Of a DNA stretch of 46,520 nucleotides, positions 34,480-42,275 are shown in pieces. Source of the stretch: JAVBNW01 sp031551255. GTDB taxonomy: Bacteria; Bacillota; Clostridia; Christensenellales; UBA1750. The notes beneath the pieces were generated by a model. It did not search any database, had not been told where the DNA came from, and saw only the letters and a list, made by a program, of their open reading frames with translations. The stretch lies in assembly GCA_031551255.1 (NCBI GenBank), contig JAVBNW010000142.1, forward strand, positions 1 to 46,520, written 5' to 3'. The position numbers were made by a program, and so were the translations under genes. Each line of letters starts with the position of its first letter. Position 1 is the stretch's first letter.

Positions 34480-34725
34480 TCAACGCAAAAGCGTCGCGGC
34501 CTGCCTTGTCTGGCGATGCGCGCGGCGCAATTTGATTTGCAGATACTCGTTGTAGTTCTTGCCCTCGGGGGGGCGGTTTCTCAATAAACTCGTATTCCTT
34601 CGGCAGCATGGCGCGCAGCGTCTCCGTACTTTTGCGCCCCGCCTCGTCGTTGTCCAGGCAGGCGATGACCGTAATGGATATGCGGATGATCGCCGATATG
34701 CTGCATCAGGGCGCGGCGTGTTCAA
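34480..34725 (-). pseudogene. TOPRIM/DUF3991 primase C-terminal relic
   Basis: Two minus-strand frames give the end of a conjugative-element primase. ITVIACLDNDEAGRKSTETL in one frame contains the TOPRIM D-x-D-x-A-G motif. LRAMLPKEYEFIEKPPP follows. After a shift in a run of seven G/C bases near 34570, PPEGKNYNEYLQIKLRRAHR continues to the stop. The N-terminal zinc-finger part of the same kind of gene is found fused to a regulator at 14024. Not functional. Confidence 0.7.
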
Positions 34726-35060
34726 GATAGGTCAGAAGGTCGATCTCCTGGATGCGGCACGGTATCCGCGCCGAGGAAGGGCAGCTTCGTCATCTGATAA
34801 GCGCCGCCTTTCTCGAGCGCTGAAGCAGGCACGCATTGCCGTTCTGTCGGATGATACCGATGCGATCACTGTAGAAGCATGGATCGATCGATATCCCATT
34901 CCAATACGTGGAGGTGTTCTTCTGGAAGGATGTGCTGCACTGAAATGGCAAATGACCAACTCCTTTCGCGTTGATCGTGAGCACATGGCAATTCGGTCTG
35001 AAAGAGATGGGAGGCAAGCTCGTTCGCGTTTCCCTTGCTATCTCGCCATCGATGCAGCGT
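34726..35060. other. Intergenic stretch without recognisable gene
   Basis: This stretch separates the primase relic from the promoter of the DUF3795-Arr gene. Frames on both strands are open in places, including a plus-strand frame continuous with the DUF3795-Arr gene, but I see no family resemblance, ribosome binding site or structure. It may be further primase debris. Confidence 0.4.
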
Positions 35061-35089
35061 TTGCTTCTACCGCCTTCTGCCGATATAAT
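35061..35089 (+). promoter_or_regulatory. Promoter of the DUF3795-Arr gene
   Basis: TTGCTT, a 17-base spacer and TATAAT are followed by the first ATG only six bases after the -10. Transcription would start at or near this ATG, so either the mRNA is leaderless or a downstream in-frame ATG (35102, 35114 or 35126) is used. Confidence 0.6.
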
Positions 35090-35095
35090 GGAACC

Positions 35096-35911
35096 ATGAA
35101 GATGCCTGTGAAGATGGAAAAAGCAATGATTGCTCCCTGTGGCGTAAACTGTTCTGTGTGCAGCGCTCACTTGAACATCAAGTTGCCCTGTCCGGGATGC
35201 CGTGCGCCGCAGGAGCAGATCACTCGAAAAAGCTGTCGCAACTGTGCGAAAAAGAGCTGCGCCTTTGATCAGGACCTGCAGTGGTGCTTTGAATGTGCCA
35301 GGTTCCCGTGTGCCGGGATCAAAGACCTGAGCAGGCGCTATACGAGCAAATACGGCGTCGATCTTGTGCAGAACGGTCTGGATGCCCGTAGCGACATGGA
35401 TTCTTTTCTGGAAGCGCAGCGCATGAAGTTCACATGTAGAGCCTGCGGCGGAGCGATCAACCGGCATCGTAAATATTGCAGTGAGTGTGGAAAGATGAGC
35501 TCAAGCGAAGTCATGGATTCCGGTCCCTTTTATCACGGCACCAAAGCCGACCTGAAGCCAGGCGACCTGCTGGGGCCCGGCTATAACTCAAACTATGGCG
35601 AACGCAAAAAGGCCAATTTTGTCTACATGGCGGCAACCATGGATGCGGCCGTATGGGGTGCAGAGCTTGCAGTAGGCGACGGTTCCGGTCGCATTTACAT
35701 CGTGGAGCCTACCGGCGCTTTCGAAAATGATCCCAATCTCACGGACAAGAAGTTTCCGGGGAACCCAACTCGGTCCTACCGCACGCGAGAGCCCTTGCGC
35801 GTCGTGGGTGAGGTTCCGGACTGGGAAGGGCACTCGCCCGAAGTGCTCCAACAAATGATAGATCACCTCACTGAGCTCAAGCGGCTCGGCATCGAAGCGA
35901 TCAACGAGTAA
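35096..35911 (+). CDS. DUF3795 fused to rifamycin ADP-ribosyltransferase (Arr)
   Basis: The 271-residue protein has two parts. Residues about 8-135 are a DUF3795 cysteine-rich region (IAPCGVNCSVC, CPGCR, CRNC, WCFECARFPC) plus a zinc ribbon (C114-x2-C117, C128-x2-C131). Residues 142-271 are a complete Arr domain: FYHGTKADLKPGDLL, PGYNSNYGERKKANFVY, RIYIVEPTGAFENDPNLTDK, REPLRVVGEVPDWEGHSPE. Arr enzymes transfer ADP-ribose from NAD to rifamycins and so inactivate the drug. The Arr core is normally a stand-alone protein of about 140 residues. The frame is continuous across the junction, so this is a true fusion. The frame is also open for 179 codons upstream, but a promoter ends just before ATG 35096. 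It lies among ICE relics and is likely cargo. Confidence 0.88.
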   Translation: MKMPVKMEKAMIAPCGVNCSVCSAHLNIKLPCPGCRAPQEQITRKSCRNCAKKSCAFDQDLQWCFECARFPCAGIKDLSRRYTSKYGVDLVQNGLDARSDMDSFLEAQRMKFTCRACGGAINRHRKYCSECGKMSSSEVMDSGPFYHGTKADLKPGDLLGPGYNSNYGERKKANFVYMAATMDAAVWGAELAVGDGSGRIYIVEPTGAFENDPNLTDKKFPGNPTRSYRTREPLRVVGEVPDWEGHSPEVLQQMIDHLTELKRLGIEAINE

Positions 35912-35942
35912 CTGCGACCGCCAGTGGAAAGGAACATACTCA

Positions 35943-36155
35943 ATGAAACAAGGCATCTATCAGCATTTTAAGGGCAACCGGTATGAGCTGCTCTATATCG
36001 CCAAGCTTTCTGAAACGCTGGAGGAGATGGTCGTATACAAAGCGCTATACGGCGAAGGCGGCATTTGGATGCGCCCGCTTTCGATGTGGAGCGAGATCAT
36101 CGAGCGCGATGGCAAACAGATCAAGCGATTTGAATATGTAGGAGAGGCGCGGTGA
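35943..36155 (+). CDS. DUF1653 domain protein
   Basis: The 70-residue protein matches DUF1653 along its length: GIYQHFKGNRYELLYIAK, TLEEMVVYKALYG, IWMRPLSMW. The family is small, widespread and of unknown function, often found near nucleotide- or cofactor-related genes. AAAGGAA lies upstream. The stop overlaps the next start (ATGA-like arrangement around 36153), and the gene follows the Arr fusion by 31 bases, so the three may share a transcript. Confidence 0.88.
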   Translation: MKQGIYQHFKGNRYELLYIAKLSETLEEMVVYKALYGEGGIWMRPLSMWSEIIERDGKQIKRFEYVGEAR

Positions 36156-36346
36156 TGGCAGGGCAAAACCGGACGGATATTCAGATTGGCCGGCGGGTAA
36201 AGATCGTGCTCAAATGCGATCAGCGCACGGGCAAGCTCACCGAAGGCATTGTCGCCAAAGTCTTGACCAACAGCAGCTTCCACCCGCATGGGATCAAGGT
36301 GATGCTGGAAGATGGGCAGGTCGGACGGGTGAAGGAAATCTTCTGA
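36155..36346 (+). CDS. ywbE: YwbE family protein
   Basis: The 63-residue protein matches YwbE of Bacillus: GQNRTDIQIGRRVKIVLK, DQRTGKLTEGIVAKVLTNS, HPHGIKVMLEDGQVGRVKEI. The family is a small basic beta-rich protein of unknown function. ATG 36155 has GGAGAGG eight bases upstream; a GTG one codon earlier is possible. It overlaps the DUF1653 stop by one base. Confidence 0.92.
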   Translation: MAGQNRTDIQIGRRVKIVLKCDQRTGKLTEGIVAKVLTNSSFHPHGIKVMLEDGQVGRVKEIF

Positions 36347-36397
36347 ACAGTTCCGTACAGGTAAAGGTTTTGAAACCGGATCGGTTCAATATACAGC

Positions 36398-36431
36398 AAC
36401 CCCTTCCGTCATTGATGCGGGAGGGTTTTTC
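36398..36431 (+). terminator. Intrinsic terminator after ywbE
   Basis: AACCCC-TTCCG pairs with CGGGAGGGTT (one bulge, one T-G pair) around TCATTGATG, followed by TTTTTC. Its T-run directly adjoins the -35 of the next promoter. Confidence 0.75.
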
Positions 36432-36483
36432 TTGACATCCTGATTGAATCGTCTATAATGTGACTATAAAAATATTTTAGTCA
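36432..36483 (+). promoter_or_regulatory. tetR-type promoter and palindromic operator
   Basis: TTGACA (36432-36437), a 16-base spacer and TATAAT (36454-36459) form a near-consensus promoter. A 23-bp imperfect palindrome with perfect arms TGACTA and TAGTCA and an AT core starts two bases after the -10 (36461-36483), covering the transcription start. It is a good candidate operator for autorepression by the TetR protein encoded 12 bases downstream. Confidence 0.7.
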
Positions 36484-36495
36484 TATGGTGATAAG

Positions 36496-37074
36496 ATGGC
36501 GACGAAATTTACTGACAAAGAAACGGTAGCCATTCGGCAAGCGCTCAAGGAAGCCGCACAAAAACAGGCCGCCACGGTTGGAGCGCGCAAAACGACCGTT
36601 GACGAGCTTTGCGCACACGCCAGTATTTCCAAGGGTGCGTTCTATAAGTTCTACGACAGCAAGGAAGCATTGTTCTTCGAGGTTCTCGAGGACTGGCACG
36701 ACACGGTGTACGGTGGCGCACGCAAGATCATGTGTGATCCGTCGCTCCCGGAGAAGGAGCGCATCGCCCAAGCGCTGTTGTACGCCTGTTCATCGCTTGA
36801 GGGCGCTTCGATGCTCGACTTCTATGAAAACGATGTTCCTACGCTTCTACGCAAGACGCCACAGGAAGTGCTGGACGCGCATTACCACAGCGACGAGCAG
36901 CATATCGCAGAACTCATCGAAGCTTCCGGCCTCCGGCTCAAGGTTCCTTCCGATCTGGCGGCGGGCTTGGTACGGGCGCTCATGCTGACGTTGACGCATA
37001 GGGCGCAGATCGGACCGGTCTATCCGCAGGTGTTGGAACTATTGGTGCGAGGCGTATGCGATCGGTTGCTGTAA
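36496..37074 (+). CDS. TetR-family transcriptional regulator
   Basis: The 192-residue regulator has an N-terminal helix-turn-helix of TetR type (KTTVDELCAHASISKGAFYKFYDSKEALF, residues about 32-60) and a variable C-terminal ligand domain (about 75-192). The ligand cannot be deduced. It starts the operon with the ketopantoate-reductase-like, hydrolase and MBL-fold genes and probably represses it through the palindrome at 36461, to be relieved by a metabolite or toxic compound that the operon handles. The ribosome binding site is weak (GGTGATAAG). Confidence 0.9.
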   Translation: MATKFTDKETVAIRQALKEAAQKQAATVGARKTTVDELCAHASISKGAFYKFYDSKEALFFEVLEDWHDTVYGGARKIMCDPSLPEKERIAQALLYACSSLEGASMLDFYENDVPTLLRKTPQEVLDAHYHSDEQHIAELIEASGLRLKVPSDLAAGLVRALMLTLTHRAQIGPVYPQVLELLVRGVCDRLL

Positions 37075-37136
37075 TGAGGGAGCGTTGATGTATTATCTAT
37101 GGTTCAAGTGCGCTTCAGGGGATGGAGGGGTGAACG

Positions 37137-38078
37137 ATGAGAATCCTAGTATACGGCGCGGGCGTGTTGGGCGGCTATCTCGCCCATGTGCTGCATCGGG
37201 GCGGCAACGACGTGACGCTGCTGGCTCGCGGCGCATGGAAAACCGCAATCGACGGGCATGGGCTGATCATCCGCCACTATGCGCAAATGAAGACAACGAC
37301 CGATCACATGCGCACCGTCTACGCGCTTGCTCCGGACGATATATACGACATCATATTCATCGTCATGCAGTTTTCACAGCTCCCGGCCGCGCTCCCCTCC
37401 ATCGCGGCCAATCGTAGCAAGCTGGTGGTATTTGTGGGTAACAACATGGCAGCGGAGGAAACCAAGGAGGCGACATGCGCCGTCGATTGTGAAAAGAAGG
37501 TGCTTTTCGGATTCCAAAGCTCTGCCGGGCGACGCGAGCGAGACAGGATCATCAGCGTGCGGCTGGGCGGCAAGATGACGCTGGGCAGCCTGGACGGGGA
37601 CAAATCATCCTATGAGATCATCCGGCAGGCCTTTAGGAATGCCCGCTACACGCTAGCCTTTACTCCGCGTATGGATGCTTGGCTCAAATGCCATGCCGCG
37701 TTTGTGCTGCCGGTCTGCTATATCTGCCATGCGGTGAGCGGGAACTTGAGAAAGGCCGATAAAGCGCTCATCAACCGTGCGATAGACGCCTCCAGCGAAG
37801 GTTATGCTGTGCTGGAAACGCTGAACATCCCCATTGAGCCCGCCGGATGCGAAGCCTTCGTCCGCGAGGAACGGCGTAAATGCTATGCCATGCTCAAAGC
37901 GCTGACCATCACACCTTTGGGGCGGTTGCTCGCCAGCGACCATGCGATGTCGGCGACCGGGGAGATGCGTGCGCTCAGCGATGCCTTTGACGCGCTCAAG
38001 ATGCGTGCTGGTATCGCAACGCCCGCTTGGGATGAATTGGAACGGCATATGCCGGGCATGGGAGGCGCGAAGCAATGA
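37137..38078 (+). CDS. Ketopantoate reductase (PanE/ApbA)-like oxidoreductase
   Basis: The 313-residue protein starts with a Rossmann NAD(P)-binding motif (MRILVYGAGVLGGYLAHVL, G-x-G-x2-G) and matches the PanE/ApbA superfamily to the C-terminal helical domain. True PanE makes pantoate for coenzyme A. This paralogue lies in a TetR operon with a hydrolase and an MBL-fold protein, so it more likely reduces some other 2-keto compound. GGAGGGG precedes the ATG, and the stop overlaps the hydrolase start (ATGA). Confidence 0.87.
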   Translation: MRILVYGAGVLGGYLAHVLHRGGNDVTLLARGAWKTAIDGHGLIIRHYAQMKTTTDHMRTVYALAPDDIYDIIFIVMQFSQLPAALPSIAANRSKLVVFVGNNMAAEETKEATCAVDCEKKVLFGFQSSAGRRERDRIISVRLGGKMTLGSLDGDKSSYEIIRQAFRNARYTLAFTPRMDAWLKCHAAFVLPVCYICHAVSGNLRKADKALINRAIDASSEGYAVLETLNIPIEPAGCEAFVREERRKCYAMLKALTITPLGRLLASDHAMSATGEMRALSDAFDALKMRAGIATPAWDELERHMPGMGGAKQ

Positions 38079-39241
38079 GCGGAAAATTAACTTGTCCGGT
38101 GGGCTCGCGCAGGCTGCACCCGGAGCCCAACTTCAACTATCAACTCAACCGCACCGCGCTGTGGAGCGGCGGCGACTGGGGTGAACTGGCCGACGCCGCC
38201 GGGCGCATCGTCACGGCGGCGGATTGGGAACGCAAGCTGCGTTCACTCGGCAAGAAGGCAGAGCGCGAAGGGCGAATCGAGTACGCCATCGCCTACTTTC
38301 GCATGGCGGAATTCTTCATGTTCGATGATAACCCCGATAAGTCCGGCGTGTACAGAAAAGCGCGCGAGCTCTTTTACGCGCATTACGCCGATGTATTCGC
38401 GAGCGCAGAAATCCGCCGTGAGAGCGTACCCTGCGCTGGAGGCATGCTGCCGGTCTGGGTTGCGCTGCCCAAGGAGGGCGCGCCAAAGGATACCCTGCTG
38501 CTGCACGGCGGCAACGATTCGTATATCGAGGAGTTCTTTCAGATCGTTCTATATCTCCTCCGGCGGGGCTACGCGGTCTACTTGTTCGAAGGACCCGGTC
38601 AAGGCGAGGTGCTTCGCTTGCAGAATATCAAGTTTACCCATGAATGGCATCTGCCGGTGCAGGCTATTTTAGATCACTTTAGGCTGGACGACGTCACGAT
38701 CATCTGCAGCTCGCTGGGCGGCGTGCTGGCCCCGCGCGCGGCGGCCTATGAGAAGCGCATCCGGCGCGTGGTGGGGTTTAGCATCATGCCCAGCTTCTTC
38801 GATGTCATCCTTGGAAAGCAAAGCGCGGGCCTGCAATGGGGAGCGCGCCTTCTCCTCGCCCTGAGACAAAGGGGGTTGATCAACGCGCTTGTGAGAGCCA
38901 AGATGAAGCGCGATCCCATGGTACAATGGGGTATTTCGCACGCGATGTACGCCTATGATGTGGCATCGCCTTACGAGATGCTGCGCAAGGCGCGCCTGTT
39001 TCAAATCGCCGACATCGGGCATCTGATCGAGCAGGATTTCTTGCTGCTGGGCGCTAGGGAGGATCATTTCATACCGGCATCGCTCTATAAGGACGAAATC
39101 GACGCATTGCCCAATGTCCGCTCGCTTACCTACCGCTTCTTTACGGAGGAGGAGCATGCTGGAACCCATTGCAGCGCCGGGAATGCGAAGCTGGTATTGG
39201 ACTATATTGCAGGGTGGATCGACTCGGTGAAGGGAAACTGA
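38075..39241 (+). CDS. Alpha/beta hydrolase (FrsA/DUF1100-like)
   Basis: The 388-residue protein has an N-terminal helical region (1-130) and an alpha/beta hydrolase core: oxyanion region LLHGGNDSYIEE, FEGPGQGE, a nucleophile elbow ICSSLGG in which the usual first Gly of GxSxG is Cys, a late aspartate in LLGAREDHFIP, and a terminal histidine in EEHAGTH. The layout resembles FrsA/DUF1100 esterases. The substrate is unknown. It is coupled to the upstream reductase by an ATGA overlap and precedes the MBL-fold gene by four bases. Confidence 0.85.
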   Translation: MSGKLTCPVGSRRLHPEPNFNYQLNRTALWSGGDWGELADAAGRIVTAADWERKLRSLGKKAEREGRIEYAIAYFRMAEFFMFDDNPDKSGVYRKARELFYAHYADVFASAEIRRESVPCAGGMLPVWVALPKEGAPKDTLLLHGGNDSYIEEFFQIVLYLLRRGYAVYLFEGPGQGEVLRLQNIKFTHEWHLPVQAILDHFRLDDVTIICSSLGGVLAPRAAAYEKRIRRVVGFSIMPSFFDVILGKQSAGLQWGARLLLALRQRGLINALVRAKMKRDPMVQWGISHAMYAYDVASPYEMLRKARLFQIADIGHLIEQDFLLLGAREDHFIPASLYKDEIDALPNVRSLTYRFFTEEEHAGTHCSAGNAKLVLDYIAGWIDSVKGN

Positions 39242-39245
39242 CGTC

Positions 39246-39965
39246 ATGAAGATGAATGTGCATCAAATCGGCGGCTACATCGTGAAGAATTATCTGCTGG
39301 AAACCCCGCAGGGCATCATCGCCATCGATACGGGATATCCGGGCGGCGCGGAAAGGTTCATCAGGCGCTTTGAGCGAAAGTGGCCGCTTTCCGAACTAAA
39401 ATACATCTTCCTCACGCATCATCACGACGACCACGCGGGGTTCCTCGGCGATCTACTAGAGAAGAGCGACGCCAAGGTCGTCCTGCATCCCTCTGCACTG
39501 GAGGCTCTCGCCGCCGGGCAGAGCAACGAGCCGCCGGGGGCGGGCTATTCCTCTCGTCCGGCGTCATGGTTTGGCAAGGCGAAGAAGGATTTCTCCTTTC
39601 CGGCCGTCCATGTCGGTGACAAGGCCATTCCGGTCTGTGGCGATGCGGATCAGGTGTTTGGACGAATGGGCCTGCCCATCCGGATCCTGTTTCTGCCCGG
39701 TCACACTTCCGATTCCATCGGGCTATTCTTGCCGGAAACCGGCCAGCTGTTTTGCGGGGATGCCGCGATGAACGCCGTCATTAGCGTCGCGCGGCATACG
39801 ATATGGATCGAGGATGTGCCAGGCTTTCAGCAATCATGGGATGGGATGCTCGCGCTTCACCCAGAGAAGATTTATCCCTCGCATGGCAACTCCTTCCTGC
39901 CGAAGGATCTGGTGAAGTATAGGCATTACATGGATGGTCGGACGCCGATTTTACCCAAACGGTAA
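39246..39965 (+). CDS. Metallo-beta-lactamase-fold hydrolase
   Basis: The 239-residue protein carries the metal motif THHHDDHAG (HxHxDH, residues about 57-65), LPGHTSDS near 155, the aspartate in FCGDAAMN near 176 and a final histidine in YPSHGNS near 217. Substrates in the family vary from thioesters to lactones, so only hydrolase is safe. It is the last gene of the TetR operon, four bases after the hydrolase stop. It could hydrolyse a thioester or lactone formed by the other enzymes. Confidence 0.9.
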   Translation: MKMNVHQIGGYIVKNYLLETPQGIIAIDTGYPGGAERFIRRFERKWPLSELKYIFLTHHHDDHAGFLGDLLEKSDAKVVLHPSALEALAAGQSNEPPGAGYSSRPASWFGKAKKDFSFPAVHVGDKAIPVCGDADQVFGRMGLPIRILFLPGHTSDSIGLFLPETGQLFCGDAAMNAVISVARHTIWIEDVPGFQQSWDGMLALHPEKIYPSHGNSFLPKDLVKYRHYMDGRTPILPKR

Positions 39966-39968
39966 ATC

Positions 39969-40772
39969 TCACGCCCTGTACGAAGCATATTTTTGCCTTG
40001 CCGAGATGAAACTACCTGCCATGATTCTGGCTGGACGTCTAACCCTTAGCGCGACATACCTGTTTTCTTCTTGGCGGAGCTTCCCTTTGCGGCGGTTCTG
40101 CTCTTTTCGTGGGAAAACCTTATACTCCTCCGGCACATGGGCACCATCGAACTCCTCCACAAAATCATTGCCGTTTTCAGTCAGGTATCCCTGATCCGTG
40201 AACGTGCCACCCTCCTCCAAGGCAATGTCGCCGCCAAAGTTCTCGTAGTCGATATTACGCGCAAGATTGTCCAGGGCCTCAGTGCCGTAGCAGCCGCTCT
40301 CCTCGATCCAGTAATAGCCCAGATCCGCGTCATCCTCGATATCGGAAAGCAAGTCATAGCAATCCAGGTTGTACGTCAGGTTGATCAGCCCTTGTATGCC
40401 GTCCGTGGTTGCCATGCTCCGCGTCGGCTTCGAATAGCTCGCGCTCCGATTGGCTCATCTCTTCGATCCGGCTAGCCAGATAATTCAATTCGCCCAGGTT
40501 TTTATATTCACCGAGTGCGTCGTAGACCCCATGGATCGCGATATCGTAATCGGCGATGAAGTACTCTCATACCGCACGCCGCCGATGCCGATGCGCCCCA
40601 AAACATCTCGCATACGCTCCTGCGTGGTGGGAAAGGGTACCCATTCGCCGATCAGCGTGCCCTCGTTGTATTTGCCCAGACTGGTCACAAAGGCTTTGAC
40701 GGGCGTGTCTTCGTTATTGTCGGGCAAGTGCGTCGGTACGGTCAGCGTTTTTGCAAAATTGTGTTCTTTTAT
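39969..40772 (-). pseudogene. ardA: ArdA antirestriction protein, frameshifted
   Basis: Three frames together give ArdA, a DNA mimic that blocks type I restriction during conjugation. From about 40772: VKAFVTSLGKYNEGTLIGEW and PTTQERMRDVLGRIGIGG. After a shift near 40560: YDALGEYKNLGELNYLASRI. After another near 40420: INLTYNLDCYDLLSDIEDDA, GYYWIEESG, IALEEGGTFTDQGYLTENG. The first in-frame codon at the expected start is ATA. The protein cannot be made as a unit. Confidence 0.8.
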
Positions 40773-40870
40773 CGGTTATCCTCCGTTTCATATGTATTCA
40801 GCATGGCGATAATGGGCTGCGCCATGCTCGGTTTTCTGCGGTCATAAACTGCATCGAATGCCTCCTTTGA

Positions 40871-40899
40871 TTGTTGGTTGTGAGATGTATGTGTATAAT
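40871..40899 (+). promoter_or_regulatory. Promoter-like sequence on the plus strand
   Basis: TTGTTG, a 17-base spacer and TATAAT point toward the short frame at 40966. No larger intact gene follows on this strand. Confidence 0.45.
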
Positions 40900-40965
40900 G
40901 AAAAGCATCAGTTTTTGATGAGTATAGACATTCTTTTTGTTCAACAGGAAACGGAGTAAGTGATC

Positions 40966-41091
40966 ATGCCAATACAAAAGGACAAAGCCAAGATCAGCGG
41001 CTTCACCGCGTTGTATGGCTTTACGCGTATCCTACTGCTGTGTACATGTGGAATCTTCGCATCGGTTTCAGCTGGATCTGGCTCTTTTTGA
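40966..41091 (+). CDS. Short frame downstream of an orphan promoter
   Basis: The 41-residue frame (MPIQKDKAKISGFTALYGFT, then a hydrophobic stretch) has ACGGAG upstream and a good promoter 67 bases before it. The first residues recall the start of large serine recombinases of conjugative elements (K-I-T-A-L-Y), but the match is short and the rest is unrelated. It may be a recombinase relic or a chance frame. Confidence 0.25.
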   Translation: MPIQKDKAKISGFTALYGFTRILLLCTCGIFASVSAGSGSF

Positions 41092-41214
41092 GGCGGGAAG
41101 CTGCTCGGCAACCTCTTTTCGGCGGGCAATGTCATCGCCTAACGTTTATAACGCTTATTTATTTTGTCATGCGCAAACGTTTCTTCCGCATTGTACATAC
41201 GCTCGCCTTTATTG

Positions 41215-41586
41215 TCATCGTGGCAGCCTGGGGTAGGCGTGGGCACGACGGTGGGCGCTTGCATGGGCGTTTACGGCTACCTTTGGCCTCGGAATCTGGA
41301 GCGGGGTCGGCATTGGCGTCATGCTCGGCGTTGCCGACATGCGTGGGATACTTGCGGAGTCGGAGACGTCTACTTCCCGAAAAGAGGCATTGCGCGCGGT
41401 ATCTGCGGATGCCGCCATGCCGACCGGCTCACCGGCGCTCTCGTCCGGTGCTTTCCCTGCCAGCCGATCCAATCGGTCCTACAGCTCCCGCTCACCACCC
41501 GAAGGGAAGAACGTGCCGCGCGCCCACTCTCCCAGGGCGACCAATGCCGTAATGACCAACGCAACGCTCAATAGCTTTCTCAACAT
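41215..41586 (-). pseudogene. Exported protein relic with in-frame TAG
   Basis: The frame from ATG 41586 starts with a signal-like helix (MLRKLLSVALVITALVALGE), meets a TAG after 35 residues near 41480, and continues in the same frame with DRLDRLAGKAPDESAGEP and a Ser/Thr/Pro-rich tail. The family is not recognised. It lies between ICE relics on the same strand. Confidence 0.35.
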
Positions 41587-41819
41587 GATGCAATATCCCC
41601 CTGTATCGTATTCTCATGTTCAGCATAGGGGCGTTTTGAGGATTGCGCAAAGGTATGGCGTAGCTCCTGATCTATCTTTCGGGTAGTAAAAGCTAACGGG
41701 GGGCAGGAGGGGGCGGTCGCGAAAAAACTGTGATGGCTGGGCGGCGACCGGCAGCGGCGGCTATCCGGGATTTGGACAGACCGGCTCCTTGGCGTGAAGT
41801 ATGGGTTATCCGCATGCCA

Positions 41820-42139
41820 TTATAGCGTTCCCCTGAAGAACATTCTCAGAAGGGCCTTCACAAGGGCATCTTCGCTGTCCTCCATGCGGTTGTGGATGTC
41901 GTCCACGATCTCCTCGCATAGCTGACCGCCGCGCGCTGCTTGTCCGTCAGGAAGCCGGACAGGATGTTGTACGGCAAACTTTCCAACGCCTCGCCTAGTT
42001 CGCGCGGGGTGCGCAGCAGCGTGCCGCGCCGTTTGATCTCCGCATAGAAGCGCAGCAGGCGGCTCTCGCGCGGTTTCATGCCGTATAGCAACACGAGAGA
42101 TTTAAGATGGTAGCGTGTTCGTTCAGGCTGTAGCAGCAT
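41820..42139 (-). pseudogene. Conserved ICE protein, frameshifted
   Basis: From 42139 the frame reads MLLQPERTRYHLKSLVLLYG, KPRESRLLRFYAEIKRRGTL. After a shift near 41940 it continues as EEIVDDIHNRMEDSEDALVK, RMFFRGTL to a TAA at 41820. It resembles an uncharacterised protein that I recall from clostridial conjugative elements, usually near ParB. GGAGGACG precedes the start. Confidence 0.5.
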
Positions 42140-42275
42140 CGGTTCATGGGGCGTCCTCCTTTATATCTGCCAAAACACAAAAAGCGGGCTTCCATAAACA
42201 ATCCGGTTTCATCTATGGAAGCACTCGCATGCTGGCTATCCGCGGAAAGTAAAAACGGTCTTCGTGGAACGATAC

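Noticed and set aside
34559..35095. A 179-codon extension of the Arr fusion frame
   Set aside because: It lies upstream of a consensus promoter, overlaps the primase relic on the other strand and encodes nothing recognisable.
41164..41574. Plus-strand glycine-zipper-like frame (GVGVGTTVGACMGVYGYL)
   Set aside because: The glycine pattern changes frame, there is no ribosome binding site, and the minus strand holds a more plausible exported-protein relic.
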